From Stakelama marina (GTDB lineage Bacteria; Pseudomonadota; Alphaproteobacteria; Sphingomonadales; Sphingomonadaceae), in assembly GCF_018122655.1 (NCBI RefSeq), contig NZ_JAGRQC010000003.1:124001-188000 (forward strand): a stretch of DNA of 64,000 bases. Direction: 5' to 3'. Both the position numbers and the translations under genes were made by a program. Shown piece after piece: positions 30,987 to 39,510 of the stretch; position 1 is the stretch's first letter; every line of letters begins with the position of its first letter. A model generated the notes under the pieces. It was not told the DNA's origin. It saw nothing but the letters and a program-made list of their open reading frames with translations, and ran no database searches.

Positions 30987-32021
30987 ATGCGCTACAATCG
31001 CCTCGGCAATACCGGCCTGTTCGTTTCCGAACTGTGCCTCGGCACGATGACCTTCGGCGGCGAGGGCTTTTTCAAGCAGGTCGGCCAGGTCCAGCAGGAC
31101 GAAGCCAACGATCTCGTCAAGGCGGCGATCGACGGCGGTATCAATTTCATCGACACTGCGAACGTCTATTCGCAGGGACTGTCGGAAAAGATCACCGGGC
31201 AGGCGCTGAAGGACCTCGGCATCAAGCGCGAGGATGTCGTGCTGGCGACCAAGGTGCTCGGTCCGATGGGCGAGGGCGTCAACGACCGCGGTGCGTCGCG
31301 CGGGCACATCATGGATCAGGTCAAGGCCAGCCTGACCCGCCTCGGCACCGATCATATCGACCTCTATCAGATCCATGGCTGGGACCCGATGACGCCGATC
31401 GAGGAGACGCTGGGTGCGCTCGACGACTGTGTGCGGCAGGGCCATGTCCGCTATATCGGCGTGTCGAACTGGGCGGCGTGGCAGATCGCCAAGGCGCTCG
31501 GCATTTCGGCGAAGGATCGGCTGGCGCGGTTCGAGACGGTTCAATCCTATTACACCATCGCCGGGCGCGACCTGGAGCGCGAGATCGTACCGATGATGAA
31601 CAGCGAAAAGCTGGGCCTGATGGTGTGGAGCCCGCTCGCGGGCGGTCTGCTGTCGGGCAAATATCGCAAGGAAGGCGCCGAGGGGCGGCGTGCGAATTTC
31701 GATTTTCCTCCGGTCGACATGAACCGCGCCGACAAGGTGCTCGACGCGATGGAGCCGATTGCCGAGGCGCACAATGTCTCGGTCGCGCAGGTCGCGCTCG
31801 GCTGGCTGCTGTCGCGGCCGCACGTCACCAGCGTGATCGTCGGCGCAAAGCGGCTCGACCAGTTGCAGGACAATCTCGGTGCGGTCGAACTGACGCTGAG
31901 CGAGGACGAGCTGGCGAAACTCGACGCGGTGAGCGAGCTGCCCAAGGAATATCCCGGCTGGATGATCGCGCGGCAGGGGGAATATCGCGAGGGCATGGAC
32001 CCCGGCAGCGCGACGCGCTGA
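30987..32021 (+). CDS. Aldo/keto reductase
   Basis: 344 residues with the AKR TIM barrel. The opening MRYNRLGNTGLFVSELCLGTMTFG, the catalytic Asp/Tyr region FIDTANVYSQGLSEKITGQAL, the Lys in VVLATKVLG, and the NADP-binding region near SVIVGAKRLDQLQDNL are all present. Family members reduce aldehydes and ketones with NADPH. The physiological substrate cannot be deduced. ATG 30987 follows ACGGAG. The frame upstream is not conserved-looking. It lies between proA and nadD, 40 bases before nadD. Confidence 0.93.
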   Translation: MRYNRLGNTGLFVSELCLGTMTFGGEGFFKQVGQVQQDEANDLVKAAIDGGINFIDTANVYSQGLSEKITGQALKDLGIKREDVVLATKVLGPMGEGVNDRGASRGHIMDQVKASLTRLGTDHIDLYQIHGWDPMTPIEETLGALDDCVRQGHVRYIGVSNWAAWQIAKALGISAKDRLARFETVQSYYTIAGRDLEREIVPMMNSEKLGLMVWSPLAGGLLSGKYRKEGAEGRRANFDFPPVDMNRADKVLDAMEPIAEAHNVSVAQVALGWLLSRPHVTSVIVGAKRLDQLQDNLGAVELTLSEDELAKLDAVSELPKEYPGWMIARQGEYREGMDPGSATR

Positions 32022-32061
32022 TGCGCTTGCCGGGCGGCGCGAAGCCTGCCATCGCGGGGCC

Positions 32062-32691
32062 ATGAAACGGCGTATCGGTCTGCTCGGCGGCTCGTTCAAT
32101 CCGGCGCATTCGGGGCACCGGGCGATTTCGCTCGATGCCCTGGACGCGCTCGGGCTCGACGAGGTGTGGTGGCTGGTGTCGCCGGGCAACCCGCTGAAGG
32201 AAGACAGCGGCGACATGGCGCCGTTTGCAGCGCGGATGGCGTCGGCGCGCGCGGCATCGCGCCGCGCCCGCATCCGCCCGAGCGATATCGAACGCACGCT
32301 CGGCACCCGCTACACCGCCGACACGCTGAAAAAGCTGGTCCGCCACTATCCCAATCACGATTTCATCTGGCTGATGGGGGCCGACAATCTCGGCCAGTTC
32401 CACCGCTGGCGCGACTGGCGGAGAATCGCGCGCACGGTTCCGATTGCGGTCGTCGCGCGTCCGGGGTATGATGCAGCTGCCCGGGCAAGTCCTGCCATGG
32501 GCTGGCTGCGGCGCTTCGTGCGGCCCGCAGGCCAGGCGAAGAACTGGACGAAGTGGAGATTGCCGGCACTCGTGCTGTTGCGTTTTTCCCCTGATCCTAC
32601 TTCGGCGACCCGCATCCGCGCCGCCGATCCGGCCTGGCACCGGCGGTTTCCGCCGTCCCAATCGCAGAGCACGCATTCGTTGCAACCCTAG
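32062..32691 (+). CDS. nadD: Nicotinate-nucleotide adenylyltransferase
   Basis: 209 residues. The nucleotidyltransferase signature GGSFNPAHSGH (residues 9-19) and the C-terminal TSATRIRA, the equivalent of the ISSTxIR motif, mark NadD. NadD makes nicotinic acid adenine dinucleotide from NaMN and ATP in NAD synthesis. WLMGADNLGQFHRWRDW is also characteristic. It is the first gene of a compact nadD-rsfS-rlmH-envC-ctpA run, the standard alphaproteobacterial order. The stop is 8 bases before the rsfS start. Confidence 0.96.
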   Translation: MKRRIGLLGGSFNPAHSGHRAISLDALDALGLDEVWWLVSPGNPLKEDSGDMAPFAARMASARAASRRARIRPSDIERTLGTRYTADTLKKLVRHYPNHDFIWLMGADNLGQFHRWRDWRRIARTVPIAVVARPGYDAAARASPAMGWLRRFVRPAGQAKNWTKWRLPALVLLRFSPDPTSATRIRAADPAWHRRFPPSQSQSTHSLQP

Positions 32692-32699
32692 GAGTCACC

Positions 32700-33083
32700 T
32701 TGGCAACTTCGCCCAATGCAGTCCGGACGCCAGACCCCGAAGAGGTCTCGGCGTTGCATGCGCTCGTCATGAAGTCGCTCGACGACGATCAGGCGGTCGA
32801 GGCCGTGTCGATCCCGCTCGCGGGAAAGAGCAGCATCGCCGACTATATGGTCGTCGCATCGGGCCGTTCTTCGCGTCAGGTCGCGTCGATGGCGACCAAG
32901 CTTGCGCAGAAGATCAAGGATCAGTTCGGCCACAGCCCCAAGATCGAGGGGCTGAACACCGCCGACTGGGTGTTGATCGATGCCGGCGACGTGATCGTCC
33001 ACCTGTTCCGGCCGGAAGTGCGCAGCTTCTACAATCTGGAACGGATGTGGGCGTTCGGCGACGCATCGCCCGAACACGCCTGA
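32700..33083 (+). CDS. rsfS: Ribosomal silencing factor RsfS
   Basis: 127 residues. The conserved core AVSIPLAGKSSIADYMVVASGRSSRQV and GLNTADWVLIDAGDVIVHLFRPEVRSFYNLERMW identify RsfS (formerly Iojap/YbeB). RsfS binds ribosomal protein L14 and keeps 50S and 30S subunits apart under nutrient limitation. The start appears to be TTG at 32700, with AGGAG at the best spacing. The first ATG in frame (32769) would remove part of the domain. It sits between nadD and rlmH. Confidence 0.95.
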   Translation: MATSPNAVRTPDPEEVSALHALVMKSLDDDQAVEAVSIPLAGKSSIADYMVVASGRSSRQVASMATKLAQKIKDQFGHSPKIEGLNTADWVLIDAGDVIVHLFRPEVRSFYNLERMWAFGDASPEHA

Positions 33084-33099
33084 TCCGTCCCTTGCGCCC

Positions 33100-33522
33100 G
33101 TGCTGATCCATATCGTCGCGCGCGGGCGTATCGGGCGCAGCCCGGAGGCCGATCTGGTCGCGCGCTATCTGAAGCGCGTGACCTGGCCGACCAAAGTCAC
33201 CGAGTTGCCGGATCAGGGCGGCAAGATTCCCGCGCGCGAGGCCAATAGCCGCCTCGTCCTCCTCGATGAAAAGGGCAAGGATATGCCCTCGACCGATTTC
33301 GCGGCGCTGGTCGGGCACTGGCGCGAAGACGGCGTGCGCGAGGCGCGGTTCATGATCGGCGCCGCCGATGGTTTCGACGACAGCGACCGCGCCGAGGCCG
33401 ATCTGCTGCTGTCGTTCGGCAAGCTGACCTGGCCGCACATGATGGCGCGCGCGATGCTTGCCGAGCAGCTCTGGCGCGCGGCGAGCATCCTTGCCAACCA
33501 CCCCTATCACCGCGAAGGCTGA
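33100..33522 (+). CDS. rlmH: 23S rRNA pseudouridine(1915)-N3-methyltransferase RlmH
   Basis: 140 residues, a minimal SPOUT methyltransferase. The knot region FMIGAADGFDDSDRAEADLLLSFGKLTWPHMMARAMLAEQLWRAASILANHPYHRE is diagnostic, with the C-terminal YHR/E ending typical of the family. It methylates pseudouridine 1915 in helix 69 of 23S rRNA using SAM, preferring 70S ribosomes. The start is GTG at 33100 (MLIHIVARGRIG). It is followed after four bases by the EnvC-like gene. Confidence 0.96.
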   Translation: MLIHIVARGRIGRSPEADLVARYLKRVTWPTKVTELPDQGGKIPAREANSRLVLLDEKGKDMPSTDFAALVGHWREDGVREARFMIGAADGFDDSDRAEADLLLSFGKLTWPHMMARAMLAEQLWRAASILANHPYHREG

Positions 33523-33526
33523 ACCG

Positions 33527-34717
33527 ATGCGGCGGGGACGAGCGGCCATCCTGTCTGTTGCGGCGGCGCTGGGCATTGGCGCAGCCACGATTCTACCCGC
33601 GCAGACCGCGCTCGATACGCAGCGCGAACGACTGCAGAACGCGCGCGAAGACGCTGCGGCCGCGCGCAGGCGATCGTCGCAACTCGAAGCCGCAGCGAAG
33701 AAGGAGCGCGACGCCGCCGCCCGCGCACGCGCCGAAAAGGCCGCGGTTTCGGCGCGGATCGACGCCGCGCGTTCGGATATCGAAGCGGCGCAGGCCCGGG
33801 TCGCGATCACGCGCAGGCGCCTCGCCAATCAGCGCAGCCGGCTCGGCGAGCGGCAGGAGCCGATCGCCCGGCTGGTAGCGGCGTTACAGTCGCTCGCGCG
33901 GCGGCCTGCGGTGCTGAGCATCGCTCAGCCCGGATCGACGCGCGACATCGTCCATGTTCGCGCGATGCTCGGCACGATGATGCCCGTCGTGCGCGCGAGG
34001 ACCGCCGACCTGCGCGCAGAGATCGACCGCGTCCAGGCACTGCGGTCGCAGGCGCAACTCGCGGTCAAGAGCCTCAGCGACAGTCGCCAGCGGCTCGAGG
34101 ACGAACGCATGGCGCTGGCGAAGATGGAGGCGAGGCACCGTCTCAATGCGCGCGACCTCAACCGCAGCGCGATGGTCGAATCGGACCGCGCGATCGCGCT
34201 GGGCGAGCGTGCGCGCGACATCGTCGACAGGATGGACGTCATCAACGCTGCCGCCGCGACGCGCGAACAGCTTGCCGCGCTGCCGGGGCCGCTGCCGCGC
34301 CCCACCGACGACGGCGACGACGATTCGCCCCACAAACAGGATAAGGCGGGCGCTTCACCCTATATTCTTCCCGTTGTCGGTCAGGTCGAAACCGGGCTGG
34401 GCGAGGTTTCGGACAGCGGCGTTCGCTCGCGCGGGCTGACGCTTGCCGCATGGCCGGGGGCGCGCGTCGTCGCGCCGGCGGCGGGGCGCGTGCTCGTCGC
34501 GCGGAAATTCGGCAATTACGGCGATATCGTCCTGATCGATCACGGCAAGGGCTGGACGACGCTCGTCACCGGACTGGGCGGGCTTTCGGTGTCGCGCGGC
34601 GACCGCGTGGCGCAGGGCAAGCCGATCGGCCGCGCACCGCAGGGCGACGAACCGCGCGTCACCGTCGAGCTGCGCCGCAAGGGCGAGCCGGTCGACCTTA
34701 CCGGGCTGCTCGGCTGA
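33527..34717 (+). CDS. EnvC-like murein hydrolase activator with degenerate M23 domain
   Basis: 396 residues. A signal sequence (ILSVAAALGIGAATILPAQ) is followed by a long coiled coil (about 25-250, rich in Arg, Ala and Glu) and a C-terminal LytM/M23 fold (about 285-390, region GARVVAPAAGRVLVARKFGNYGDIVLIDHGKGWTTLVTGLGG). The zinc-binding HxxxD and HxH residues of active M23 enzymes are missing, as in E. coli EnvC, which activates amidases at the septum. The ATG at 33527 is four bases after the rlmH stop. A longer frame would overlap rlmH. Confidence 0.88.
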   Translation: MRRGRAAILSVAAALGIGAATILPAQTALDTQRERLQNAREDAAAARRRSSQLEAAAKKERDAAARARAEKAAVSARIDAARSDIEAAQARVAITRRRLANQRSRLGERQEPIARLVAALQSLARRPAVLSIAQPGSTRDIVHVRAMLGTMMPVVRARTADLRAEIDRVQALRSQAQLAVKSLSDSRQRLEDERMALAKMEARHRLNARDLNRSAMVESDRAIALGERARDIVDRMDVINAAAATREQLAALPGPLPRPTDDGDDDSPHKQDKAGASPYILPVVGQVETGLGEVSDSGVRSRGLTLAAWPGARVVAPAAGRVLVARKFGNYGDIVLIDHGKGWTTLVTGLGGLSVSRGDRVAQGKPIGRAPQGDEPRVTVELRRKGEPVDLTGLLG

Positions 34718-34801
34718 AATGCCCGCGTCATCGCCCGTTCAGCAAGGTCGCGCTTTGATCCGGCACCCGATTGCGGCTATCACCGGTGGAGAATTCCCTC
34801 T

Positions 34802-36142
34802 TTGACGAAGGCGTACCGAATGTTCCGTCCCCTGTTGCAGGCTACCGCGGTGGTTGGCGCGCTGGCGCTTATCCCCGTGTCCACCGGCGCGATGGCCCAG
34901 GTCGACACCAACAGCTATCGCCAGCTCGACCTGTTCATGGACGTCTATAACCGGGTGAAGGCCGATTATGTCGACAAGGTCGACGACAAGACGCTGGTCA
35001 AGGGCGCGATCGACGGGATGCTGGCAGCGCTCGATCCGCACAGCTCCTATGTCGACGAGCTCGATTACGACAATCTGCAGATCCAGACGCAGGGCAATTA
35101 TGGCGGGCTGGGCCTGACCGTCACGATGGAGGACGGCGCGGTCAAGGTGATCGCGCCGACCGAGGATACCCCCGCCGACCGCGCCGGGATCAAGGCCGGC
35201 GACTATATCACGCATATCGACGGCAAGCTGATCTATGGCGACACGCTCGACCATGCGGTCGAGGCGATGCGCGGCAAGCCGGGCAGCAAGGTATCGCTGA
35301 CGCTGATCCGTCCGGGCAAGGACAAGCCGATCGACGTCACGCTGACGCGCGAAGTGATCGTCCAGAAGCCGGTGAAGTGGGAAGTGAAGGGCGATGTCGG
35401 CGTCATCAACATCAACACCTTCTCCGCCTCTACCGGCGCCGACACGCGCGCGGCGATTTTGGCGATCAACAAGTCGCTCGGCCACAAGCCGCTCGGCTAT
35501 GTCGTCGATCTTCGCGAAAATGGCGGCGGGCTGCTGACCCAGGCGATCGCGGTATCGGACACGTTCCTGACGCACGGCGAGATCGTGTCGCAGCGTGGCC
35601 GCGACGTCGATATCGAACGCTATTACGCCGAATCGGCGGTGCCGGGCGATGTCGCCGATGGACTGCCGGTCGTCGTGCTGGTCGATGCGGGCACGGCCTC
35701 GGCCTCCGAAATCGTCGCCGGCGCGCTGCAGGACCATCACCGCGCGCTCATCATGGGCGAACGCAGCTTCGGCAAGGGATCGGTGCAGACACTGCTGCCG
35801 CTGGGGCCGAAGACCGCGCTGCGCCTGACCACCGCGCGTTATTACACGCCGTCGGGCCGGTCGGTGCAGGAAGGCGGTATCGAGCCCGATATCAAGGTGC
35901 CGCAGCTTTCCGACCCCGATTACAAGGATCGCCCCGTCTTCCGCGAGGTCGATCTGCGCAAGCACCTCATCAACGAGGCGAAGGTCGATAATTCGGTGCT
36001 CGAGGCCGACGACAAGGAAGATCCCCGCTTCGACGAAAGCGCCGAGGCGCTGAAGAAGGACGGCGTCGAGGACTTCCAGCTTGATTATGCGGTCAAGACG
36101 ATCGCGCGGCTGGGCGGCGGCACCAGGGTCGCGAAGAAATAG
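34802..36142 (+). CDS. S41 family C-terminal processing peptidase (CtpA-like)
   Basis: 446 residues. Export signal (VVGALALIPVSTGAMAQ), an N-terminal helical region (LFMDVYNRVKADYVDKVDDKTLVKGAIDGMLAALDPHSSY), a PDZ domain (about 95-175, IAPTEDTPADRAGIKAGDYITHIDG), and the S41 catalytic domain. The nucleophile Ser is in GTASASEIVAGAL and the Lys in SFGKGSVQT. It trims periplasmic proteins after C-terminal recognition. It follows envC, as in most Alphaproteobacteria, where it helps control murein hydrolases. Start TTG 34802 (GGAG upstream) or ATG 34820 (GAAGG upstream); both are reasonable. Confidence 0.93.
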   Translation: MTKAYRMFRPLLQATAVVGALALIPVSTGAMAQVDTNSYRQLDLFMDVYNRVKADYVDKVDDKTLVKGAIDGMLAALDPHSSYVDELDYDNLQIQTQGNYGGLGLTVTMEDGAVKVIAPTEDTPADRAGIKAGDYITHIDGKLIYGDTLDHAVEAMRGKPGSKVSLTLIRPGKDKPIDVTLTREVIVQKPVKWEVKGDVGVININTFSASTGADTRAAILAINKSLGHKPLGYVVDLRENGGGLLTQAIAVSDTFLTHGEIVSQRGRDVDIERYYAESAVPGDVADGLPVVVLVDAGTASASEIVAGALQDHHRALIMGERSFGKGSVQTLLPLGPKTALRLTTARYYTPSGRSVQEGGIEPDIKVPQLSDPDYKDRPVFREVDLRKHLINEAKVDNSVLEADDKEDPRFDESAEALKKDGVEDFQLDYAVKTIARLGGGTRVAKK

Positions 36143-36144
36143 CG

Positions 36145-36639
36145 GTGGCGCATTCGGCCATGCGGTCTTCGCGAATTTCGCTTGCGCACTGGATCGCGCT
36201 GCTGCTGCCGGCGGCGCTGCTCGCAGGCGCGCTCGGTTCACAATATCTTGGCGGGCTTTTCCCGTGCGAGATGTGCCGCTGGCAGCGCTGGCCGCATTAT
36301 GCCGCGGTGGTCGTCGCCGGATTCGGCTTTCTGGTGGCGCGCCAGCGCATCCGCGTCCCGCTCGTTGTCCTTGCCGGACTGCTGATCGCGGTGTCGGGGT
36401 TGATCGGCGTGTTCCATGCCGGGGTCGAATATCATTGGTGGCAGGGCATCACGCCGTGCAGCACGACCTTCACCGCGCATGGCGGCGATTTCATGGAACA
36501 GCTGATGAACGCGCCGGTTATCCGCTGTGATGTGCCGCAATGGACGCTGTTCGGCATTTCGCTCGCCGGCTTCAATGCGATATTGTCGCTGGGAGGAGCC
36601 GCGATGATCTTTACCCTGTTGCTGGGAGGACGCCGATAA
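36145..36639 (+). CDS. Disulfide bond formation protein B (DsbB family)
   Basis: 164 residues, four membrane helices. The first periplasmic loop carries the redox pair CEMC within GLFPCEMCRWQRWPHY. The second loop has the other pair (TPCSTTF and IRCDVPQ). This is the four-Cys pattern of DsbB, which reoxidises DsbA and passes electrons to quinone. The start is GTG 36145 or ATG 36160. Either leaves a short cytoplasmic tail. Its stop overlaps the coq7 start by one base (TAATG). Pairing with a ubiquinone-synthesis enzyme fits its dependence on quinone. Confidence 0.9.
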   Translation: MAHSAMRSSRISLAHWIALLLPAALLAGALGSQYLGGLFPCEMCRWQRWPHYAAVVVAGFGFLVARQRIRVPLVVLAGLLIAVSGLIGVFHAGVEYHWWQGITPCSTTFTAHGGDFMEQLMNAPVIRCDVPQWTLFGISLAGFNAILSLGGAAMIFTLLLGGRR

Positions 36640-37172
36640 TGCGCTGGAAACCCGGAGACCGCCGTGAAGCGACCGATGCGATGATCCGCGTCGATCAGGC
36701 CGGCGAATTCGGCGCGACGCGCATCTATGGCGGACAACTCGCGGTGATGGGCGACGGATCGAAGATGGCGCGATCGATTTCGGGCATGGCGGCGCAGGAA
36801 GAACGCCACCGCGCCTTTTTCGACAAGATGATCGCCGATCGCGGCGTGCGTCCGACATTGTTGCAGCCCTTCTGGCATGTCGCGGGCTTCGCGCTCGGTG
36901 CGACAACGGCGGCGCTCGGCCCCGAGGCGGCGATGGCATGTACCGTCGCGGTCGAGACCGAGATCGACGATCATTACAAAAAGCAGCTCGATACGCTGGG
37001 CGACAGCGATCCCGAGCTTTCGGATGCCGTTGCGCAGTTCCGCGACGAGGAACTGGAACATCGCGACACCGCGCTCGAATCGGGGGCGGAACAGGCGATC
37101 GGATATCCGGTGCTGTCGGGCGTGATCCGGCTGGGATGCCGCGCCGCAATCGCCATATCGAAGCGGATATGA
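36639..37172 (+). CDS. coq7: Demethoxyubiquinone hydroxylase (Coq7/CLK-1 family)
   Basis: 177 residues. A ferritin-like di-iron four-helix bundle: Glu in IRVDQAGEFGATRIYGGQL, EERH in AAQEERHRAFFDKM, Glu in VAVETEIDDHY and ELEH in FRDEELEHRDTALE supply the iron ligands. Coq7 hydroxylates 5-demethoxyubiquinone in the penultimate step of ubiquinone synthesis, at the inner-membrane surface. ATG 36639 fits the conserved start MRWKPGD. The longer frame upstream lies within dsbB. It is coupled to dsbB by TAATG. Confidence 0.95.
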   Translation: MRWKPGDRREATDAMIRVDQAGEFGATRIYGGQLAVMGDGSKMARSISGMAAQEERHRAFFDKMIADRGVRPTLLQPFWHVAGFALGATTAALGPEAAMACTVAVETEIDDHYKKQLDTLGDSDPELSDAVAQFRDEELEHRDTALESGAEQAIGYPVLSGVIRLGCRAAIAISKRI

Positions 37173-37221
37173 TGTACTGCCCGGTACGCTGTCACGCGGC
37201 GCCGGAACGAGGAGAGATTTG

Positions 37222-37629
37222 ATGGCCCGATGGATGCTGCCGCTTGCCGCGATCGGCGCTGTGCTGCCGCTGACGCCCGCCCCCGCGCTGGCGCAGAGCG
37301 CGGTTCAGAACGGCGTTCTCATCATCTATGGCAACGACAAATGCCCGACCGACAGCAACGGCAACGAGATCGTCGTGTGCGCGCGCCGTCCCGAGACCGA
37401 GCGATACCGGATTCCCAAGGAACTTCGCGATCTGAAGATCGCGCCGGAAAACCGCAGCTGGGCGGTCAAGCAGGAGCAGGTGCTCGACACCGGCAAGACC
37501 GGCATCGGTAGCTGTTCGGCGGTCGGCCCCGGCGGCGGGATCGGCTGTTCGCAGCAGACCATCGCACGCGGATCGCAGGAAGCGAAGGAACGCCAGCACG
37601 ACGCCGAGAACCTGCCGCTTCCGAAATAG
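37222..37629 (+). CDS. Conserved exported protein of unknown function
   Basis: 135 residues. A Sec signal peptide (ARWMLPLAAIGAVLPLTPAPALAQ) leads to a mature domain with four cysteines (DKCPTDS, VVCARRPE, GSCSAVG, IGCSQQT), probably two disulfides, which fits the nearby DsbB. The pattern IPKELRDLKIAPENRSWAVKQE recurs in Sphingomonadales exported proteins that I know only as hypothetical. ATG 37222 follows GGAGAG. It is 49 bases after coq7 and may be the last gene of that transcript. Confidence 0.75.
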   Translation: MARWMLPLAAIGAVLPLTPAPALAQSAVQNGVLIIYGNDKCPTDSNGNEIVVCARRPETERYRIPKELRDLKIAPENRSWAVKQEQVLDTGKTGIGSCSAVGPGGGIGCSQQTIARGSQEAKERQHDAENLPLPK

Positions 37630-37702
37630 AGCATATCCACCGCCGGCGGCCGGCAGCACGATTTGATTCGACAAGCATCCGTGCGGAACATATATCGAAC
37701 AA

Positions 37703-38950
37703 ATGGCGCAACTCGATGTTCGCGAAAAGCTGGCGATCCTGGCCGATGCCGCGAAATATGATGCGTCATGCGCATCGTCGGGCACGACCAGGCGCTCCTC
37801 GGCGGGCGGCAAGGGGCTGGGATCGACCGAAGGGATGGGCATTTGCCATGCCTATGCCCCCGATGGCCGCTGCATCAGCCTGCTCAAGATTCTGCTGACC
37901 AACAGCTGCGTCTTCGACTGTCACTACTGCATCAACCGCAAAAGCTCGAATGTCCGCCGCGCCCGCTTCACGGCGGAGGAAGTCGTCCAACTCACGCTGT
38001 CCTTCTATCGGCGCAACTATATCGAGGGGCTGTTCCTCTCCTCGGGCATCATCCGTTCGTCCAATTACACGATGGAGCAGATCGTCGAGGTCGCCCGGTC
38101 GCTGCGCGAGGACCATGATTTCCGCGGCTATATCCATCTGAAGACGATCCCAGACGCCGATCCCGAACTGGTGCATCAGGCGGGCCTTCATGCCGACCGC
38201 GTCTCGATCAATGTCGAATTGCCGACGACACAGGGGCTGACGCGGCTCGCGCCCGAGAAATCGGCCGTTCGCATCGAAGGCGCGATGGGCGACATGCGCG
38301 GCGCGATCGACGATCTGAGCGATGCGAAGAAGCGCTATAAATCGGCGCCGCGTTTTGCGCCCGCCGGGCAATCGACGCAGATGATCGTCGGTGCCGATGC
38401 CGCGACCGACGGCGATATCGTCCGTCGGGCCTCGACGCTGTACGATCGCTTTCGCCTGCGCCGCGTCTATTATTCGGCGTTCAGCCCGATCCCCCACCCC
38501 AGCGCGGTACTGCCGCTCCAGCGCCCACCGCTGATGCGCGAACACCGCCTGTACCAGTCCGACTGGCTGATGCGCTTTTACGACTATCGCCCCGACGAGG
38601 TGGTGGCCGCAGCCGACGATGCGACGGGCATGCTGCCGCTCGACATCGATCCGAAACTCGCCTGGGCGCTAAAATTTCGCGACCGGTTTCCCGTCGATGT
38701 AAACCGCGCCCCGCGCGAGATGCTGCTGCGCGTCCCCGGACTGGGTGTGAAGGCGGTGAATTCGATTGTCACCGCGCGGCGCTGGCGGCAATTGCGGCTG
38801 TCCGACATCTCCCGGCTGACCGTGTCGGTGGCCAAGGTGCGGCCGTTCCTGATCGCCGTCGACTGGCGACCGACCCTCCTGACCGACCGCGCCGATCTGC
38901 GCTCACTCGTTACGCCGCGGTCGGAACAGCTCGAGCTGTTTGCGGCGTGA
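37703..38950 (+). CDS. Putative DNA modification/repair radical SAM protein
   Basis: 415 residues. The radical-SAM cluster motif is CVFDCHYC (Cys69, Cys73, Cys76). The surrounding ISLLKILLTNSCVFDCHYCINR and the C-terminal helix-hairpin-helix-like VNRAPREMLLRVPGLGVKAVNSIV match the family named for its genomic link to a uracil-DNA-glycosylase-like protein (TIGR03916). The helix-hairpin-helix suggests DNA contact. The reaction is unknown. The partner UdgX/DUF4130 gene lies at 39511, with a hemerythrin gene in between. No clear ribosome-binding site stands before ATG 37703. Confidence 0.9.
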   Translation: MAQLDVREKLAILADAAKYDASCASSGTTRRSSAGGKGLGSTEGMGICHAYAPDGRCISLLKILLTNSCVFDCHYCINRKSSNVRRARFTAEEVVQLTLSFYRRNYIEGLFLSSGIIRSSNYTMEQIVEVARSLREDHDFRGYIHLKTIPDADPELVHQAGLHADRVSINVELPTTQGLTRLAPEKSAVRIEGAMGDMRGAIDDLSDAKKRYKSAPRFAPAGQSTQMIVGADAATDGDIVRRASTLYDRFRLRRVYYSAFSPIPHPSAVLPLQRPPLMREHRLYQSDWLMRFYDYRPDEVVAAADDATGMLPLDIDPKLAWALKFRDRFPVDVNRAPREMLLRVPGLGVKAVNSIVTARRWRQLRLSDISRLTVSVAKVRPFLIAVDWRPTLLTDRADLRSLVTPRSEQLELFAA

Positions 38951-39011
38951 ATGAACCCATTCGGGCTTCGGCGGTTGGACAGGCGGACCATCATCACGAG
39001 GAAAACACGCC

Positions 39012-39494
39012 ATGGCAGACGAACGCATTTTTGAGGATCTGAAGCGCGACCACGACCGGCACCGCGATCTGCTCGCCAAGATCGCCGAAACGTCGGGCGA
39101 CAGCGAGGAACGGCGCGAACTGTTCGAGAAATTCCGCGTCGAGGTTTCGGCGCATGCCGCGGCCGAAGAGGAATCGCTCTATGCAACGATGCTCGAAGAA
39201 CCCGATCTGCGCGACGATGCGCGCCATTCGGTGTCCGAACACAAGGAAATCGACGATTTTCTGGGCGAACTTGCCGATACCGACATGAGCTCGAGCGCGT
39301 GGCTGACCAAGTTCAAGGACATGCGCCACCGCTATGAACATCATATCGACGAGGAAGAGGAAGACATGTTCCCCGCCGCCGCCAAGGGCCTGAGCGAGGC
39401 GGAGGAAGCGCGCCTCGCCAAGGTGTTCGAGACGCGCAAACCCAAGGAACTCGAACGCGCCGAAGAAAGCGAATCGGGCGACGAACGCGAATAA
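39012..39494 (+). CDS. Hemerythrin HHE domain protein
   Basis: 160 residues, very acidic. The HHE pattern is complete: LKRDHDRHRDLL, AHAAAEEESLY, SEHKEIDDFLGEL, and YEHHIDEEEEDMFP provide the His and Glu ligands for a di-iron site in a four-helix bundle. Proteins of this type bind oxygen, nitric oxide or peroxide. Some protect iron-sulfur proteins or repair them. ATG 39012 follows GAGG. It lies between the radical-SAM gene (61 bases) and the UdgX fusion (16 bases) on the same strand, so a single transcript is likely. Confidence 0.9.
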   Translation: MADERIFEDLKRDHDRHRDLLAKIAETSGDSEERRELFEKFRVEVSAHAAAEEESLYATMLEEPDLRDDARHSVSEHKEIDDFLGELADTDMSSSAWLTKFKDMRHRYEHHIDEEEEDMFPAAAKGLSEAEEARLAKVFETRKPKELERAEESESGDERE

Positions 39495-39510
39495 TTCCCG
39501 AACGGATGGG

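Noticed and set aside
38945..39011. General stress (EcfG-type, GGAAC-N16-cGTT) promoter before the hemerythrin gene
   Set aside because: TGAAC and GGTT are present, but with a wrong first base and spacing. Not enough to call.
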